DNA of 24,681 nt from Mollicutes bacterium (GCA_003551455.1 PUMR01000089.1:1-24681), one strand, 5' to 3'. Positions 8,332-15,283 are shown, counted from the first letter of the stretch. Made by a program: numbers and translations. Notes: a model not told the origin generated them from the letters alone.

Positions 8332-8805
8332 ATGAAACGCGAAGGATACATCTCTTGGGACGCCTATTTCATGGGTGTCGCGGAGCTCTCGGCCAAGCGG
8401 TCGAAGGACCCGAACACCCAGGTGGGCGCCTGCATCGTGAACCAGAAGAACCGCATCGTCGGTATCGGCTACAACGGCTTCCCCGTGGGCATCGACGACG
8501 AGACCTACCCCTGGGAGAGCGAAGGGGAGTTTCTGAACACGAAATACCCCTACGTCGTGCACGCGGAACCGAACGCCATCCTGAACAGCACCGTGCCGCT
8601 GGACGAGGCGATTCTCTATGTGACGCTGTTCCCTTGTCACGAATGCGCGAAGCTCATCATCCAAAGTGGTATCAAGGAAATCGTCTATGTCGAGAACAAA
8701 TACCAGGAAGCCGAAAGCGTCAAGGCCTCGATGCGGATGTTGAAGGATGCCGGCGTGCGCTTGCGCCAGATGCCGAAAGTGACGGTGGCGATCCGCCATG
8801 CTTGA
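8332..8805 (+). CDS. comEB: Deoxycytidylate (dCMP) deaminase, ComEB-like
   Basis: Zinc-dependent deaminase converting dCMP to dUMP, a source of dTMP precursor. The 157-residue protein has the catalytic HAE motif at residues 77-79 and the zinc motif PCHEC with Cys 102 and Cys 105. The start YISWDAYFMGVAELSAKRSKDPNTQVGA is the usual N-terminus of the family, with GYNGFPVG following. The length and the lack of competence genes nearby favour a metabolic role; the symbol follows the Bacillota naming. The stop overlaps the next gene by eight bases. Confidence 0.92.
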   Translation: MKREGYISWDAYFMGVAELSAKRSKDPNTQVGACIVNQKNRIVGIGYNGFPVGIDDETYPWESEGEFLNTKYPYVVHAEPNAILNSTVPLDEAILYVTLFPCHECAKLIIQSGIKEIVYVENKYQEAESVKASMRMLKDAGVRLRQMPKVTVAIRHA

Positions 8806-9835
8806 GATGTTCAAACGCGCGCGGAAGGTCATGCTTATCCTGGCGGTCCCCTACATCGCCCTTCTCGCTGTGTTCTTATACCGGGTCGACGCACAACTTC
8901 TGGCGCCCGGGAACCTCACCGCGACCGAAGGGTTCATCGAAATCGACCAAACGGTGCCGAAAGAGAACCCCTACCACAGCATCTATGTCATGAGCTTCGA
9001 AAACCCGACGCTTTTCCAATACGGTCTGGGCCGCATCGCGAAGACGCTCCAGATCGACGATGCGCCCCCGGAAGAACAGCGGGTGCGCAACCCCTTCGAG
9101 ACCGGACAGGCCCAACGCCGGCTCTCTTTCCGGGCCGCGCTGATCGCGGCCTTGAAAGAGCTGGACATGGCGGTCGAGTACGAGACCTACACGGCCGTGA
9201 ACGCGGTGTTCAAGACCGCTACGACGGCCGACATCGCCCCCGGGGAGCGGCTTCTCCGGGTCGACGGGAGAGAGGACGTCCGGCAGGCGTTAGAAGACGC
9301 CGAATGCGGCGCGGAGGTCGAACTCCTCGTACAAGACGAGGAGGGCGTGAGGGAGCCTCGCACCGTCACGATGAAAAAGGTGGAAATCGAAGCGGACGTG
9401 TGCGCTTTCGGCCTTTCGCTCAAAGAGGGCTATGCGATCGACCTTGACAGCATCGAGACCCGGATCACCTTCCGCCGCGACTGGACGGATTTCATCGGCG
9501 GCCCCTCCGGCGGCCTCACGCAAGCCTTGTATTTCCACTATGCCCTCTCGGGAGAAGACATCGTCGGGGAACGGATCATCGCCGGCACGGGCACGATCGA
9601 CGCCGAGGGCAATGTCGGACGCGTGGGCGGGCTGCGGGAGAAGGTCATCACCGCCGCGCGGCGGGACGTGGACATCATGTTCGTCCCCTTGCCCTCGCCG
9701 GAGAAATCCGAGAACTACGATGAAGCCGTGCAAGCCCGCGATGATTTCGGTTTCGACATCGAGATCGTCCCGGTGGCGAGTCTCGCCGAGGCCCTCGACC
9801 ATCTCAAAAAGACGGGAGGCGGATACGATGAGTGA
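8798..9835 (+). CDS. Membrane-anchored PDZ/Lon (S16) serine protease, YlbL-like
   Basis: The 345-residue protein has one N-terminal membrane helix (about residues 10-30, MLILAVPYIALLAVFLY), an extracytoplasmic region, a PDZ-like segment (about 140-200; DIAPGERLLRVDGREDV) and a C-terminal Lon-type protease domain. The catalytic dyad is visible: Ser237 in FIGGPSGGL and Lys282 in GGLREKVITA, 45 residues apart. No ATPase domain is present, as in Bacillus YlbL. YlbL-type proteases act on membrane substrates such as a DNA-damage checkpoint inhibitor; the target here is unknown. The ATG at 8798 overlaps the deaminase; an ATG at 8807 is an alternative. The neighbours downstream are a small membrane protein and lspA, so a membrane-protein quality-control or processing role is reasonable inference. 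Confidence 0.88.
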   Translation: MLEMFKRARKVMLILAVPYIALLAVFLYRVDAQLLAPGNLTATEGFIEIDQTVPKENPYHSIYVMSFENPTLFQYGLGRIAKTLQIDDAPPEEQRVRNPFETGQAQRRLSFRAALIAALKELDMAVEYETYTAVNAVFKTATTADIAPGERLLRVDGREDVRQALEDAECGAEVELLVQDEEGVREPRTVTMKKVEIEADVCAFGLSLKEGYAIDLDSIETRITFRRDWTDFIGGPSGGLTQALYFHYALSGEDIVGERIIAGTGTIDAEGNVGRVGGLREKVITAARRDVDIMFVPLPSPEKSENYDEAVQARDDFGFDIEIVPVASLAEALDHLKKTGGGYDE

Positions 9836-10202
9836 AAACGGACCGCGCCGCTACCGGGAAGTCTTTCCGCGCACGATGCGCTTGAAAAGCGCCCTGACCG
9901 CGTTCGTGCTCGCCACGCTTCCCGTGCTGCCGTTCTTCCTCCTTTTCGGGAACCTCCTTTTCGTGCTCGTCCACATGATCGTCCTCTGGGCGGTGCTCTT
10001 CATTCTGGCCGCGGGGGTCTATGGAGTGCTTCTCAGCCGGTTCTTCCACCGGACGCTCATGGTCTACCGCCCCGATAAAGAAGGCTTGTTGCGTAGAAGG
10101 ATGCGTATTGTCGCCATCGCCTTCGTCTGGCTCTTTCTCGCCTATGGAGCGGCGTTCGCCTATCTCATCGTCCCCATGCACCTCGCGGGGGTGGCAGGAT
10201 GA
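9828..10202 (+). CDS. Small integral membrane protein, unknown function
   Basis: A 124-residue protein that I do not recognise. After a basic N-terminus (MSENGPRRYREVFPRTMRLK) there are about three hydrophobic stretches: residues ~20-40 (TAFVLATLPVLPFFLLF), ~42-65 (LLFVLVHMIVLWAVLFILAA) and ~100-120 (IVAIAFVWLFLAYGAAFAYL), with a basic loop RPDKEGLLRRRMR between the second and third. The ATG at 9828 follows GGGAGG and overlaps the protease gene by eight bases; its stop overlaps lspA by four (ATGA). This tight coupling suggests co-translation with lspA and the PDZ-Lon protease, but gives no function. It is too short and lacks motifs for a transporter. Confidence 0.8.
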   Translation: MSENGPRRYREVFPRTMRLKSALTAFVLATLPVLPFFLLFGNLLFVLVHMIVLWAVLFILAAGVYGVLLSRFFHRTLMVYRPDKEGLLRRRMRIVAIAFVWLFLAYGAAFAYLIVPMHLAGVAG

Positions 10203-10708
10203 AAAAGAAGACCTTTCTCGCCTCCTTCGGGGTGTTCATCGCGCTCGTGGGGCTGGACCAGTTCACGAAATGGCTGATCGAAAGGACCATCGAGCACCGG
10301 GAAGGGATGGTCGTCATCGAGGGGTTCTTCCACATCGTCCACAAGCGGAACCCCGGTGGGGCCTGGGGGATTTTCGCGGGTCAGCAGACCTTCCTCGTCA
10401 TCGTCACCTTCGTGGCGCTCGCGCTTTTCCTCTATCTCTTCCGGGAGGCCTCTTTCCGGACGAAGTTCTTCTATTCCACAGGGATCCTGCTCTTGATCTC
10501 GGGCAGCGTGGGCAACCTCGTCGACCGCCTCTTCCGCATGGATGAAGCCGGCGAGACCTATGTCGTGGACTTCCTCGACTTCTTCATCTTCGGCTACAAC
10601 TTCCCCGCTTTCAACGTGGCCGACATCTGCCTCACCGTCGGGGTGGCGCTCTTCGCCGTCGACCTGCTGTTTTTCGAGAAGAAGAGGAGAGCAGAAGACG
10701 ATGGCTGA
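10199..10708 (+). CDS. lspA: Lipoprotein signal peptidase (signal peptidase II)
   Basis: Aspartyl protease of the membrane that cleaves prolipoproteins before the lipidated Cys. The 169-residue protein has four membrane helices and all family motifs: LDQFTK (residues 19-24), NPGGAWG (51-57), GNLVDR (105-110), VVDFLDF with the catalytic Asp124, and FNVADI with Asp142. Length is typical. The start overlaps the previous stop as ATGA, and the end overlaps rluD by eight bases. The betaine-binding lipoprotein encoded at 14236 in this window would be a substrate. Confidence 0.97.
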   Translation: MKKKTFLASFGVFIALVGLDQFTKWLIERTIEHREGMVVIEGFFHIVHKRNPGGAWGIFAGQQTFLVIVTFVALALFLYLFREASFRTKFFYSTGILLLISGSVGNLVDRLFRMDEAGETYVVDFLDFFIFGYNFPAFNVADICLTVGVALFAVDLLFFEKKRRAEDDG

Positions 10709-11603
10709 GAAACGGGTGAAGATTCCCAAGGAGTATGCGGGCAAAAGGCTCGACTGGGTCCTCGCGAGACTGCTTCCGGATTGTTCGCGGACGAAGGTGC
10801 AAGAACTCTTCGATAAAGGCCTCGTCGAAGTCGAGGGGCGCATGCCCAAAGGCAAGGACCGTCTTCCCGGAGGGACCGAAGTGCGCATCCGTGTTCCCGC
10901 CGAAGAGAAGCCCCCCTTGCGCCCCCGGGCCCTCCCGTTGGAGATCGTCTATATGGATGAAGCCGTCCTCGTCGTGAACAAGCCCTCGGGGCTCATCGTC
11001 CATCCGGCGCATACCGCCGACGAAACGACCCTTTTGCACGCGCTCCTTTCCTATTTTTCGGAAGAATTCCCCGATCCCGAGCGGATGGGGATCGTCCACC
11101 GTCTCGACAAGGAGACGAGCGGCCTCTTGCTGGTCGCGCGGACGAGGGCCGCGCTCGAAAAACTCCAGAAGGACCTCAAGGAAAGAACGGTGGAGCGGAC
11201 CTACTTGGCCCTCGTCGAAGGCGTCGTCCCGCATGAGAGGGGGAAAATCGACGCCCCCGTGGGAAGAAACGAGAAGAAGCGCCATCTCATGGCCGTCACC
11301 GCCAAGGGCAGAGCGAGTATCACCCGCTTTCTCGTGCAGGAGCGTTTCGCTCATGAGACCTTGCTCCAACTCGACCTCGAGACGGGGAGGACCCACCAGA
11401 TCCGGGTCCATCTCGCCTACATCGACCATCCCGTCGTGGGGGATCCGCATTACGGAAGGAAGAAGACCGACACCCGGCACGGCCAGTTCCTGCACGCTTT
11501 CCGCCTCGTCTTCGACCATCCCGACACGGGGGAGAAAATCGCCTTGGAATGTCCTCTGCCCGCCTTCTTCCGCGAGCGTCTGGAGACAAACCGCAAAAAG
11601 TAG
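10701..11603 (+). CDS. rluD: 23S rRNA/RluA-family pseudouridine synthase (RluD-like)
   Basis: Converts specific uridines in RNA (in RluD, helix 69 of 23S rRNA) to pseudouridine. The 300-residue protein has an N-terminal S4 RNA-binding domain (KRLDWVLARLLPDCSRTKVQELFDKG), VVNKPSGLIVHP, and the catalytic motif HRLDKETSG with Asp136, followed by ETGRTHQIRVHLAYIDHPVVGD. lspA-rluD adjacency is standard in Bacillota (lspA-ylyB). RluD versus another RluA paralogue cannot be settled from sequence alone. AGGAG at 10684-10688 precedes the ATG. It is the last gene of the hisS operon; a terminator follows 16 bases after the stop. Confidence 0.93.
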   Translation: MAEKRVKIPKEYAGKRLDWVLARLLPDCSRTKVQELFDKGLVEVEGRMPKGKDRLPGGTEVRIRVPAEEKPPLRPRALPLEIVYMDEAVLVVNKPSGLIVHPAHTADETTLLHALLSYFSEEFPDPERMGIVHRLDKETSGLLLVARTRAALEKLQKDLKERTVERTYLALVEGVVPHERGKIDAPVGRNEKKRHLMAVTAKGRASITRFLVQERFAHETLLQLDLETGRTHQIRVHLAYIDHPVVGDPHYGRKKTDTRHGQFLHAFRLVFDHPDTGEKIALECPLPAFFRERLETNRKK

Positions 11604-11619
11604 AAAACGGAAAAATTCC

Positions 11620-11652
11620 AAAGAGCCCTCCGACGAGACGGCTCTTTTCTTT
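11620..11652 (+). terminator. Rho-independent terminator after rluD
   Basis: AAAGAGCC (11620-11627) pairs with GGCTCTTT (11640-11647), an 8-bp stem with a 12-base loop, followed by a short T-rich run (TCTTTC). It is the first terminator-like structure after the T-box and therefore the likely end of the nine-gene hisS transcript. Confidence 0.8.
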
Positions 11653-11688
11653 CAAAAAACCTTCCGATTGTCAAGAGTTTATCCCGCG

Positions 11689-11706
11689 GAATTTTCGTTC
11701 TACAAT
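11689..11706 (+). promoter_or_regulatory. LexA/DinR-box-like sequence abutting a -10 box
   Basis: GAAT-TTTC-GTTC at 11689-11700 matches 7 of the 8 core bases of the Bacillota LexA operator (GAAC-N4-GTTC) and is directly followed by TACAAT (11701-11706), a good -10 hexamer. The -35 17 bases upstream (TTTATC) is poor; TTGTCA at 11668 is too far away (27 bases). The position and the downstream SOS-type polymerase support an SOS operator, but the flanking bases do not match the full consensus. Confidence 0.5.
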
Positions 11707-11736
11707 GGAAGCATCCTTCTCGGGAGGGACATTCCC

Positions 11737-13008
11737 ATGGAAGAATACCGCATCTACCGCGACATCCTCTGTATCGACCTCCGGGGCTTCTATGCCTCCG
11801 TCGAATGTGCGGCGCGGGGCCTCGACCCTCATGCGACGCCGCTCATCGTCGCCGACAAGTCGCGCGGCCGGGGCTCGATCGTCCTCGCGGTGAGCCCTTT
11901 TCTCAAAGCGCAGGGTCTGCCGGGGCGCTTCCGCCTCTATGAACTGCCCGAGATCGACAACCTCATCATCGCCCGTCCCCGCATGCGGAAATACCTCGAA
12001 GTCGCCCAAGCGGTCAACCGGATCTATCTTTCCTATGTCGCCCCCGAGGACCTCCACATCTACAGCGTGGACGAGGCCTTCTTGGATTTCACCGCCTACA
12101 AGAGCCACTATCGGGAGAGCATCTTTTCGCTCGCCGAAAGGATCATCCATAACATCCGCGCCGAAACGGGTGTGCCCGCGGCCGCCGGCATCGGCAGAAA
12201 CCTCCTCCTCGCCAAGCTCGCTCTCGACCTCAAGGCCAAAAAGAAGGATTCCGGCCTGGCGAAGATGGACTACGACGACGTGGAAGAAGACCTCTGGCCC
12301 CTTTTGCCCCTCGCGAAGATGTGGGGCATCGGCCACCGGATGGAAAAAAGGCTCAACGCCCTCGGTCTTTTCTCGGTGGGCGACATCGCCCGCTACGACA
12401 GAAAGAAGCTGAAGAAGCACTTCGGCGTAATCGGCGAGGAGCTCTTCTTCCACACCCATGGCATCGACCAGGCCGTGATAAGCGCCCCCCTCGAGACTTC
12501 CCGCACGCCTATGAAAAGTGTGGGCCTCGGCCAGACGCTTTTCCGCGACTACACCGTGCCCGACATCTTCACCCTCATCCTCGAGATGGCCGACGATACC
12601 GCCGAAAGACTGCGTTTCCTCCGCAAAGAGGCGAAGACCATCCACTTCTCCGTCTCCTACAGCAAAGCCGCCCCGGGGGGCTTCTCGCGGCAACTCTCCC
12701 TTGATGAGGCCACCGACAGCGCCGAAGACATCAGGCAAGCCTGCCTCGCCCTCTTCGAAAGGCACTATGACGGTTCTCCCGTGCGGCGGATCGCGATCCG
12801 CGCCGGAAACCTCGCCGCGAAACGCCCCTTCACCCAACTCTCCTTCTTTCACGACCATTTGCGCAAGGAGAAGGAAAGAAGGCTCATGGAGACCTTGGAC
12901 AAGGTGCGGGGACGTTTCGGCAAAGCGGCCGTGTTACGGCTCGCCTCGTATTTTGACGCCGGTACCGCGAAAAGGCGGGCGGGGCTTGTGGGTGGTCACC
13001 GTGAGTGA
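11737..13008 (+). CDS. Y-family DNA polymerase, UvrX/YqjW-like (UmuC type)
   Basis: A translesion polymerase of 423 residues. The palm motifs are present: CIDLRGFYASVE with Asp14 and the steric-gate aromatic Tyr19 in FYASVE, and YSVDEAFLD with Asp112 and Glu113. A helix-hairpin-helix segment (PLAKMWGIGHRMEKRLNALG) and a little-finger domain follow; the end carries FTQLSFF, resembling a beta-clamp-binding peptide (QLSFF). This makes it an active-looking polymerase. The ATG at 11737 has GGGAGG nine bases upstream. The last eight bases overlap a YolD-like gene, the pairing known from Bacillus uvrX-yolD and yqjW-yqjX, often on plasmids and phages. The LexA-like sequence in its promoter agrees with damage induction. 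It could equally be called a DinB-like polymerase; the YolD partner favours UvrX. Confidence 0.92.
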   Translation: MEEYRIYRDILCIDLRGFYASVECAARGLDPHATPLIVADKSRGRGSIVLAVSPFLKAQGLPGRFRLYELPEIDNLIIARPRMRKYLEVAQAVNRIYLSYVAPEDLHIYSVDEAFLDFTAYKSHYRESIFSLAERIIHNIRAETGVPAAAGIGRNLLLAKLALDLKAKKKDSGLAKMDYDDVEEDLWPLLPLAKMWGIGHRMEKRLNALGLFSVGDIARYDRKKLKKHFGVIGEELFFHTHGIDQAVISAPLETSRTPMKSVGLGQTLFRDYTVPDIFTLILEMADDTAERLRFLRKEAKTIHFSVSYSKAAPGGFSRQLSLDEATDSAEDIRQACLALFERHYDGSPVRRIAIRAGNLAAKRPFTQLSFFHDHLRKEKERRLMETLDKVRGRFGKAAVLRLASYFDAGTAKRRAGLVGGHRE

Positions 13009-13327
13009 GACCTACAACGACCGCGGCATGTTGAAGTGGCTGCCGTTCGAGGCCTTGGAGGCGCAAGGGGAATATTACACCGAACTCCAAGAAGAGATGA
13101 ATGAAGAAGAACGCCCCCTTTTGAGTGAAGACCAGTGCAGCGCCATGCAATACGCCGTCGAGGAGGCGTGGATGAAAAAAAGGCCCTTGCGCATCATCCA
13201 TTTCGAAAACGGCGGAAGAAGAAGGAAAGAAGGACGCCTCACCGGCATCGACAGGGAACAAAGGCTCCTTTTCATCGACAATGTTCCGCTCGCTTTTGGC
13301 GACCTTCTGGACATCCGGGTCCTTTGA
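13001..13327 (+). CDS. YolD-like family protein
   Basis: A 108-residue protein starting (GTG 13001) with SETYNDRGMLKWLPFEAL, the conserved N-terminal segment NDRG-KW of YolD-like proteins. The family is small, of unclear function, and commonly encoded directly after UvrX-type polymerases, which is the arrangement here (eight-base overlap). The C-terminal half (GRLTGIDREQRLLFIDN) resembles the small beta-sheet part of YolD proteins. The GTG at 12992 is an alternative start three codons upstream. No catalytic motif was seen. A strong terminator directly follows. Confidence 0.85.
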   Translation: MSETYNDRGMLKWLPFEALEAQGEYYTELQEEMNEEERPLLSEDQCSAMQYAVEEAWMKKRPLRIIHFENGGRRRKEGRLTGIDREQRLLFIDNVPLAFGDLLDIRVL

Positions 13328-13350
13328 AAAGCCCCGTGCGGGGCTTTTTT
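13327..13350 (+). terminator. Rho-independent terminator after the polY-yolD pair
   Basis: GCCCC (13331-13335) and GGGGC (13340-13344) form a stem with a four-base loop GTGC, flanked by AAAA on the left and TTTTTT on the right that can extend the stem to 9 bp. It separates the SOS-type pair from the osmoregulation block. Confidence 0.92.
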
Positions 13351-13405
13351 CTTACCATCCATACCGCTTTGTCAAGCCGTTTTCAGAAATTCACACCGCA
13401 TCTGA

Positions 13406-13463
13406 CAACCCATGTTGATTATGTGGGTTGACTTTCTGACAACCTTGTGGTAATCTTGGGTTG
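13406..13463 (+). promoter_or_regulatory. Tandem palindromic operators (IR1, IR2) upstream of busR
   Basis: Two copies of an inverted repeat: IR1 at 13406-13430 with arms CAACCCA/TGGGTTG, IR2 at 13440-13463 with arms CAACC/GGTTG. Each is preceded by CTGA, so both read CTGACAACC. The left arms are 34 bases apart. IR2 covers the -10 box of the promoter listed next, and IR1 touches its -35. The same motif is found in front of the transporter genes (14183-14207), so these are the best candidates for binding sites of the regulator encoded immediately downstream. Confidence 0.82.
13428..13456 (+). promoter_or_regulatory. Promoter of the BusR-like regulator
   Basis: TTGACT (13428-13433), 17-base spacer, TAATCT (13451-13456). 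The -35 shares three bases with IR1 and the -10 lies inside IR2, so a protein bound to the palindromes would block polymerase: predicted autorepression. Confidence 0.65.
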
Positions 13464-13485
13464 TATAAGAGAGGGAGGTGCAACA

Positions 13486-14103
13486 ATGACCAAGCAAGGC
13501 GCACGTTATCAGACCATCGCCTACGAGATTGCCAAGCGCATCGTCGCGGGCAAACTCGACGAAGGCGACAAGTTGCGCGGACGTTCGATGCTCGCGAGCG
13601 AATTCGAGGTCTCGAGCGAGACGGTCCGCAAAGCGATGCGACTGCTCTCGAACCTCGGCGTCGTCCAGGTCAAGCAAAGAAGCGGCATCTATGTCCTCTC
13701 GCGGAACGCGGCCGAGATGTATGTCGAACAATACCGGAGTCAAAGCGAAGCCCATAAACTCTTTTCCGACACCTTGGAGCTCCTCGAGGAATCGGAGCGG
13801 ATCCAGAGTGTATTGCAAAGAAGGATCAAGCGCCTCCTCGAGACGGCAAAAAGCGACGTCTTCCCCTTCGATTTCTTCACTTTGCGTCTCCGAGAGACCG
13901 ACAAGAATCTCGGCAAAAGTCTGAAAGAGTTGAAGTTCTGGGGCGAGACCCACGGTCTCGTGCTCGCGATCGAAGCCGAAGGACAGCTCTATCAGGCCCC
14001 CAATCCCAATATGCCCCTGGAAGCGGGCATGATCCTCTACGTCCTCGGCGATGAAAACGTGAAGAAGAAAACACTTTCATTGTTCAAAGCAGAAGATGAT
14101 TGA
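13486..14103 (+). CDS. busR: BusR-type transcriptional repressor: GntR-like wHTH plus RCK_C (TrkA_C) domain
   Basis: A 205-residue regulator. Residues 8-72 form a GntR-type winged helix (YEIAKRIVAGKLDEGDKL, then SEFEVSSETVRKAMRLLSNLGVVQV and the wing RSGIYVLS). A helical, probably coiled-coil linker (about 75-120) leads to a C-terminal RCK_C/TrkA_C domain (NLGKSLKELKF, GLVLAIEAEG, PNPNMPLEAGMILYVLGD). This is the architecture of BusR of lactococci and streptococci, a c-di-AMP-dependent repressor of the betaine transporter BusA, with the second messenger bound by RCK_C. Here it sits directly upstream of a betaine ABC transporter, which supports orthology of function. AGGGAGGTG precedes the ATG at 13486; GTG at 13447 would lie upstream of this site and within the operator/promoter region. 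c-di-AMP binding is inferred from family and context. Confidence 0.88.
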   Translation: MTKQGARYQTIAYEIAKRIVAGKLDEGDKLRGRSMLASEFEVSSETVRKAMRLLSNLGVVQVKQRSGIYVLSRNAAEMYVEQYRSQSEAHKLFSDTLELLEESERIQSVLQRRIKRLLETAKSDVFPFDFFTLRLRETDKNLGKSLKELKFWGETHGLVLAIEAEGQLYQAPNPNMPLEAGMILYVLGDENVKKKTLSLFKAEDD

Positions 14104-14115
14104 TTGAAAAATGCT

Positions 14116-14143
14116 CATAAACCGCCTTTTCAAGGCGTTTATG
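14116..14143 (+). terminator. Hairpin after busR, possible terminator
   Basis: CATAAA (14116-14121) and CGCCTT (14123-14128) pair with AAGGCG (14132-14137) and TTTATG (14138-14143), a 12-bp stem with one bulged C and a three-base loop. The T-run (TTT) lies inside the stem, so termination may be partial; the transporter has its own promoter just downstream. Confidence 0.6.
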
Positions 14144-14149
14144 GAAATA

Positions 14150-14207
14150 CAACCCTGATACCCGCAAAACTTTACAAACTGACAACCCTGTGTTAGTATC
14201 AGGGTTG
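14150..14207 (+). promoter_or_regulatory. Operator (IR3) plus upstream half-site at the transporter promoter
   Basis: IR3 spans 14183-14207, with perfect 8-base arms CAACCCTG/CAGGGTTG and a nine-base spacer, again preceded by CTGA. A half-site CAACCCTGATA at 14150-14160 is the exact complement of IR3's right arm TATCAGGGTTG (14197-14207). Its left edge is 33 bases upstream of IR3, nearly the same offset as IR1 to IR2 (34). The shared motif ties this promoter to the adjacent BusR-like regulator. Confidence 0.8.
14171..14199 (+). promoter_or_regulatory. Promoter of the betaine transporter genes
   Basis: TTTACA (14171-14176), 17-base spacer, TAGTAT (14194-14199). IR3 begins seven bases after the -35 and covers the -10, exactly as IR2 does at the busR promoter. 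Confidence 0.72.
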
Positions 14208-14235
14208 CAAAAAAAAGAAAAGGAGTGGATTTATC

Positions 14236-15246
14236 GTGAACACCATCTTGAAACGACTCAGCATGGTACTGACAGCAATCGCACTGACTTTCGCCATTGC
14301 TGCTTGCGGAGAATTGGATGACGACCCGGAAATCAACACGATCATTTTCGCCGAAAGCGACTGGGAAAGTCACCAACTGCATAACAACATCGCCGGATTC
14401 ATCATCGAACATGGCTATGGTCTCGATTACCTCACGGCCTACGGAAGTTCGCCGGCGGTAATTCAAGCCCTTCGCGACGGTGACATGCATGTGAACATGG
14501 AAATGTGGAGCGACAATGTCGCGACCTACGAGGAAGACATCGAAGCGGGCTATTACCATGAACTCGCCGTGAACTTCGACGACAACTACCAAGGACTCTG
14601 GATTCCCCGCTATCTCCAGGAAGAAAACCCCGGACTCGTGAGTGTGCATGACCTGCCGGATTACAAGCATCTCTTCGAAAACCCCGATGTACCCGGTTGG
14701 GACCCTGACGAAGATCCCGGACACATCTATCTCGGATCCCCCGAATTCCTGGCCACCGACTTCTATGAGACCAAATTCACCGAGAACGAGGATTACAGCG
14801 CCATCGATGAGAATTTCGTCTGGACGCCTGTCTCCACCGCCGTCTTGAACACGACCCTCAGTGAAGCGTATGCGAATGAAGAACCCTGGGTAGGATATCA
14901 CTGGACGCCGACCGCTGTCATGGCCGAACATGACATGGTCCTCCTCGAGGACGATGCGGAATACGATTTCGACACCGGAGCCGGCAACCTCCCTCCCACC
15001 AACGTGACGGTCTGTGCAACCGACAAACTTCTTGATGCACGTCCGGAAGTCGTCGAATTCTTGCGCAACTATGAAACGGACGCAGAGATTACCGGTACCG
15101 GACTCATCTTCATGGAAGAGCATGACGGAGATGCCTACATGGCGGCTCTGGAATGGCTCGTCGAATATGAAGACCTCTGGACCGATTGGGTTCCTGAAGC
15201 TGTGGCAGACGATGTCATCGCCGCACGAGACGCAGCGCTTGAATAA
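14236..15246 (+). CDS. opuAC: Glycine betaine/proline-betaine ABC transporter, substrate-binding lipoprotein
   Basis: The 336-residue protein captures compatible solutes outside the membrane. It has a lipoprotein signal: MNTILKRLSMVLTAIAL, hydrophobic core and lipobox AIAAC with Cys24 as the lipidation site, followed by acidic residues. The mature part is of the OpuAC/ProX substrate-binding type (IIFAESDWESHQLHNNIAGF; GDMHVNMEMWSDN; GYHWTPTAVMAEHDMV). The Trp residues in ESDW, EMW and YHW could form the aromatic cage for a quaternary ammonium ligand. The start is GTG at 14236 with AGGAG at 14221. The gene comes first in the operon, before permease and ATPase, unlike the usual ATPase-permease-binding protein order. 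Ligand (glycine betaine, proline betaine, choline or carnitine) is not settled by sequence. Confidence 0.92.
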   Translation: MNTILKRLSMVLTAIALTFAIAACGELDDDPEINTIIFAESDWESHQLHNNIAGFIIEHGYGLDYLTAYGSSPAVIQALRDGDMHVNMEMWSDNVATYEEDIEAGYYHELAVNFDDNYQGLWIPRYLQEENPGLVSVHDLPDYKHLFENPDVPGWDPDEDPGHIYLGSPEFLATDFYETKFTENEDYSAIDENFVWTPVSTAVLNTTLSEAYANEEPWVGYHWTPTAVMAEHDMVLLEDDAEYDFDTGAGNLPPTNVTVCATDKLLDARPEVVEFLRNYETDAEITGTGLIFMEEHDGDAYMAALEWLVEYEDLWTDWVPEAVADDVIAARDAALE

Positions 15247-15283
15247 CATCCGCACTTGACACCTTTGACCCAAGAAGGAAAAA

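Noticed and set aside
11668..11673. TTGTCA as -35 for the polymerase promoter
   Set aside because: It is 27 bases from TACAAT, too far for sigma-70-type recognition.
14077..15273. 398-codon minus-strand frame opposite the betaine-binding protein
   Set aside because: The plus strand encodes a lipoprotein with signal peptide, promoter and ribosome site; the antisense frame has no motif and begins beyond the gene end.
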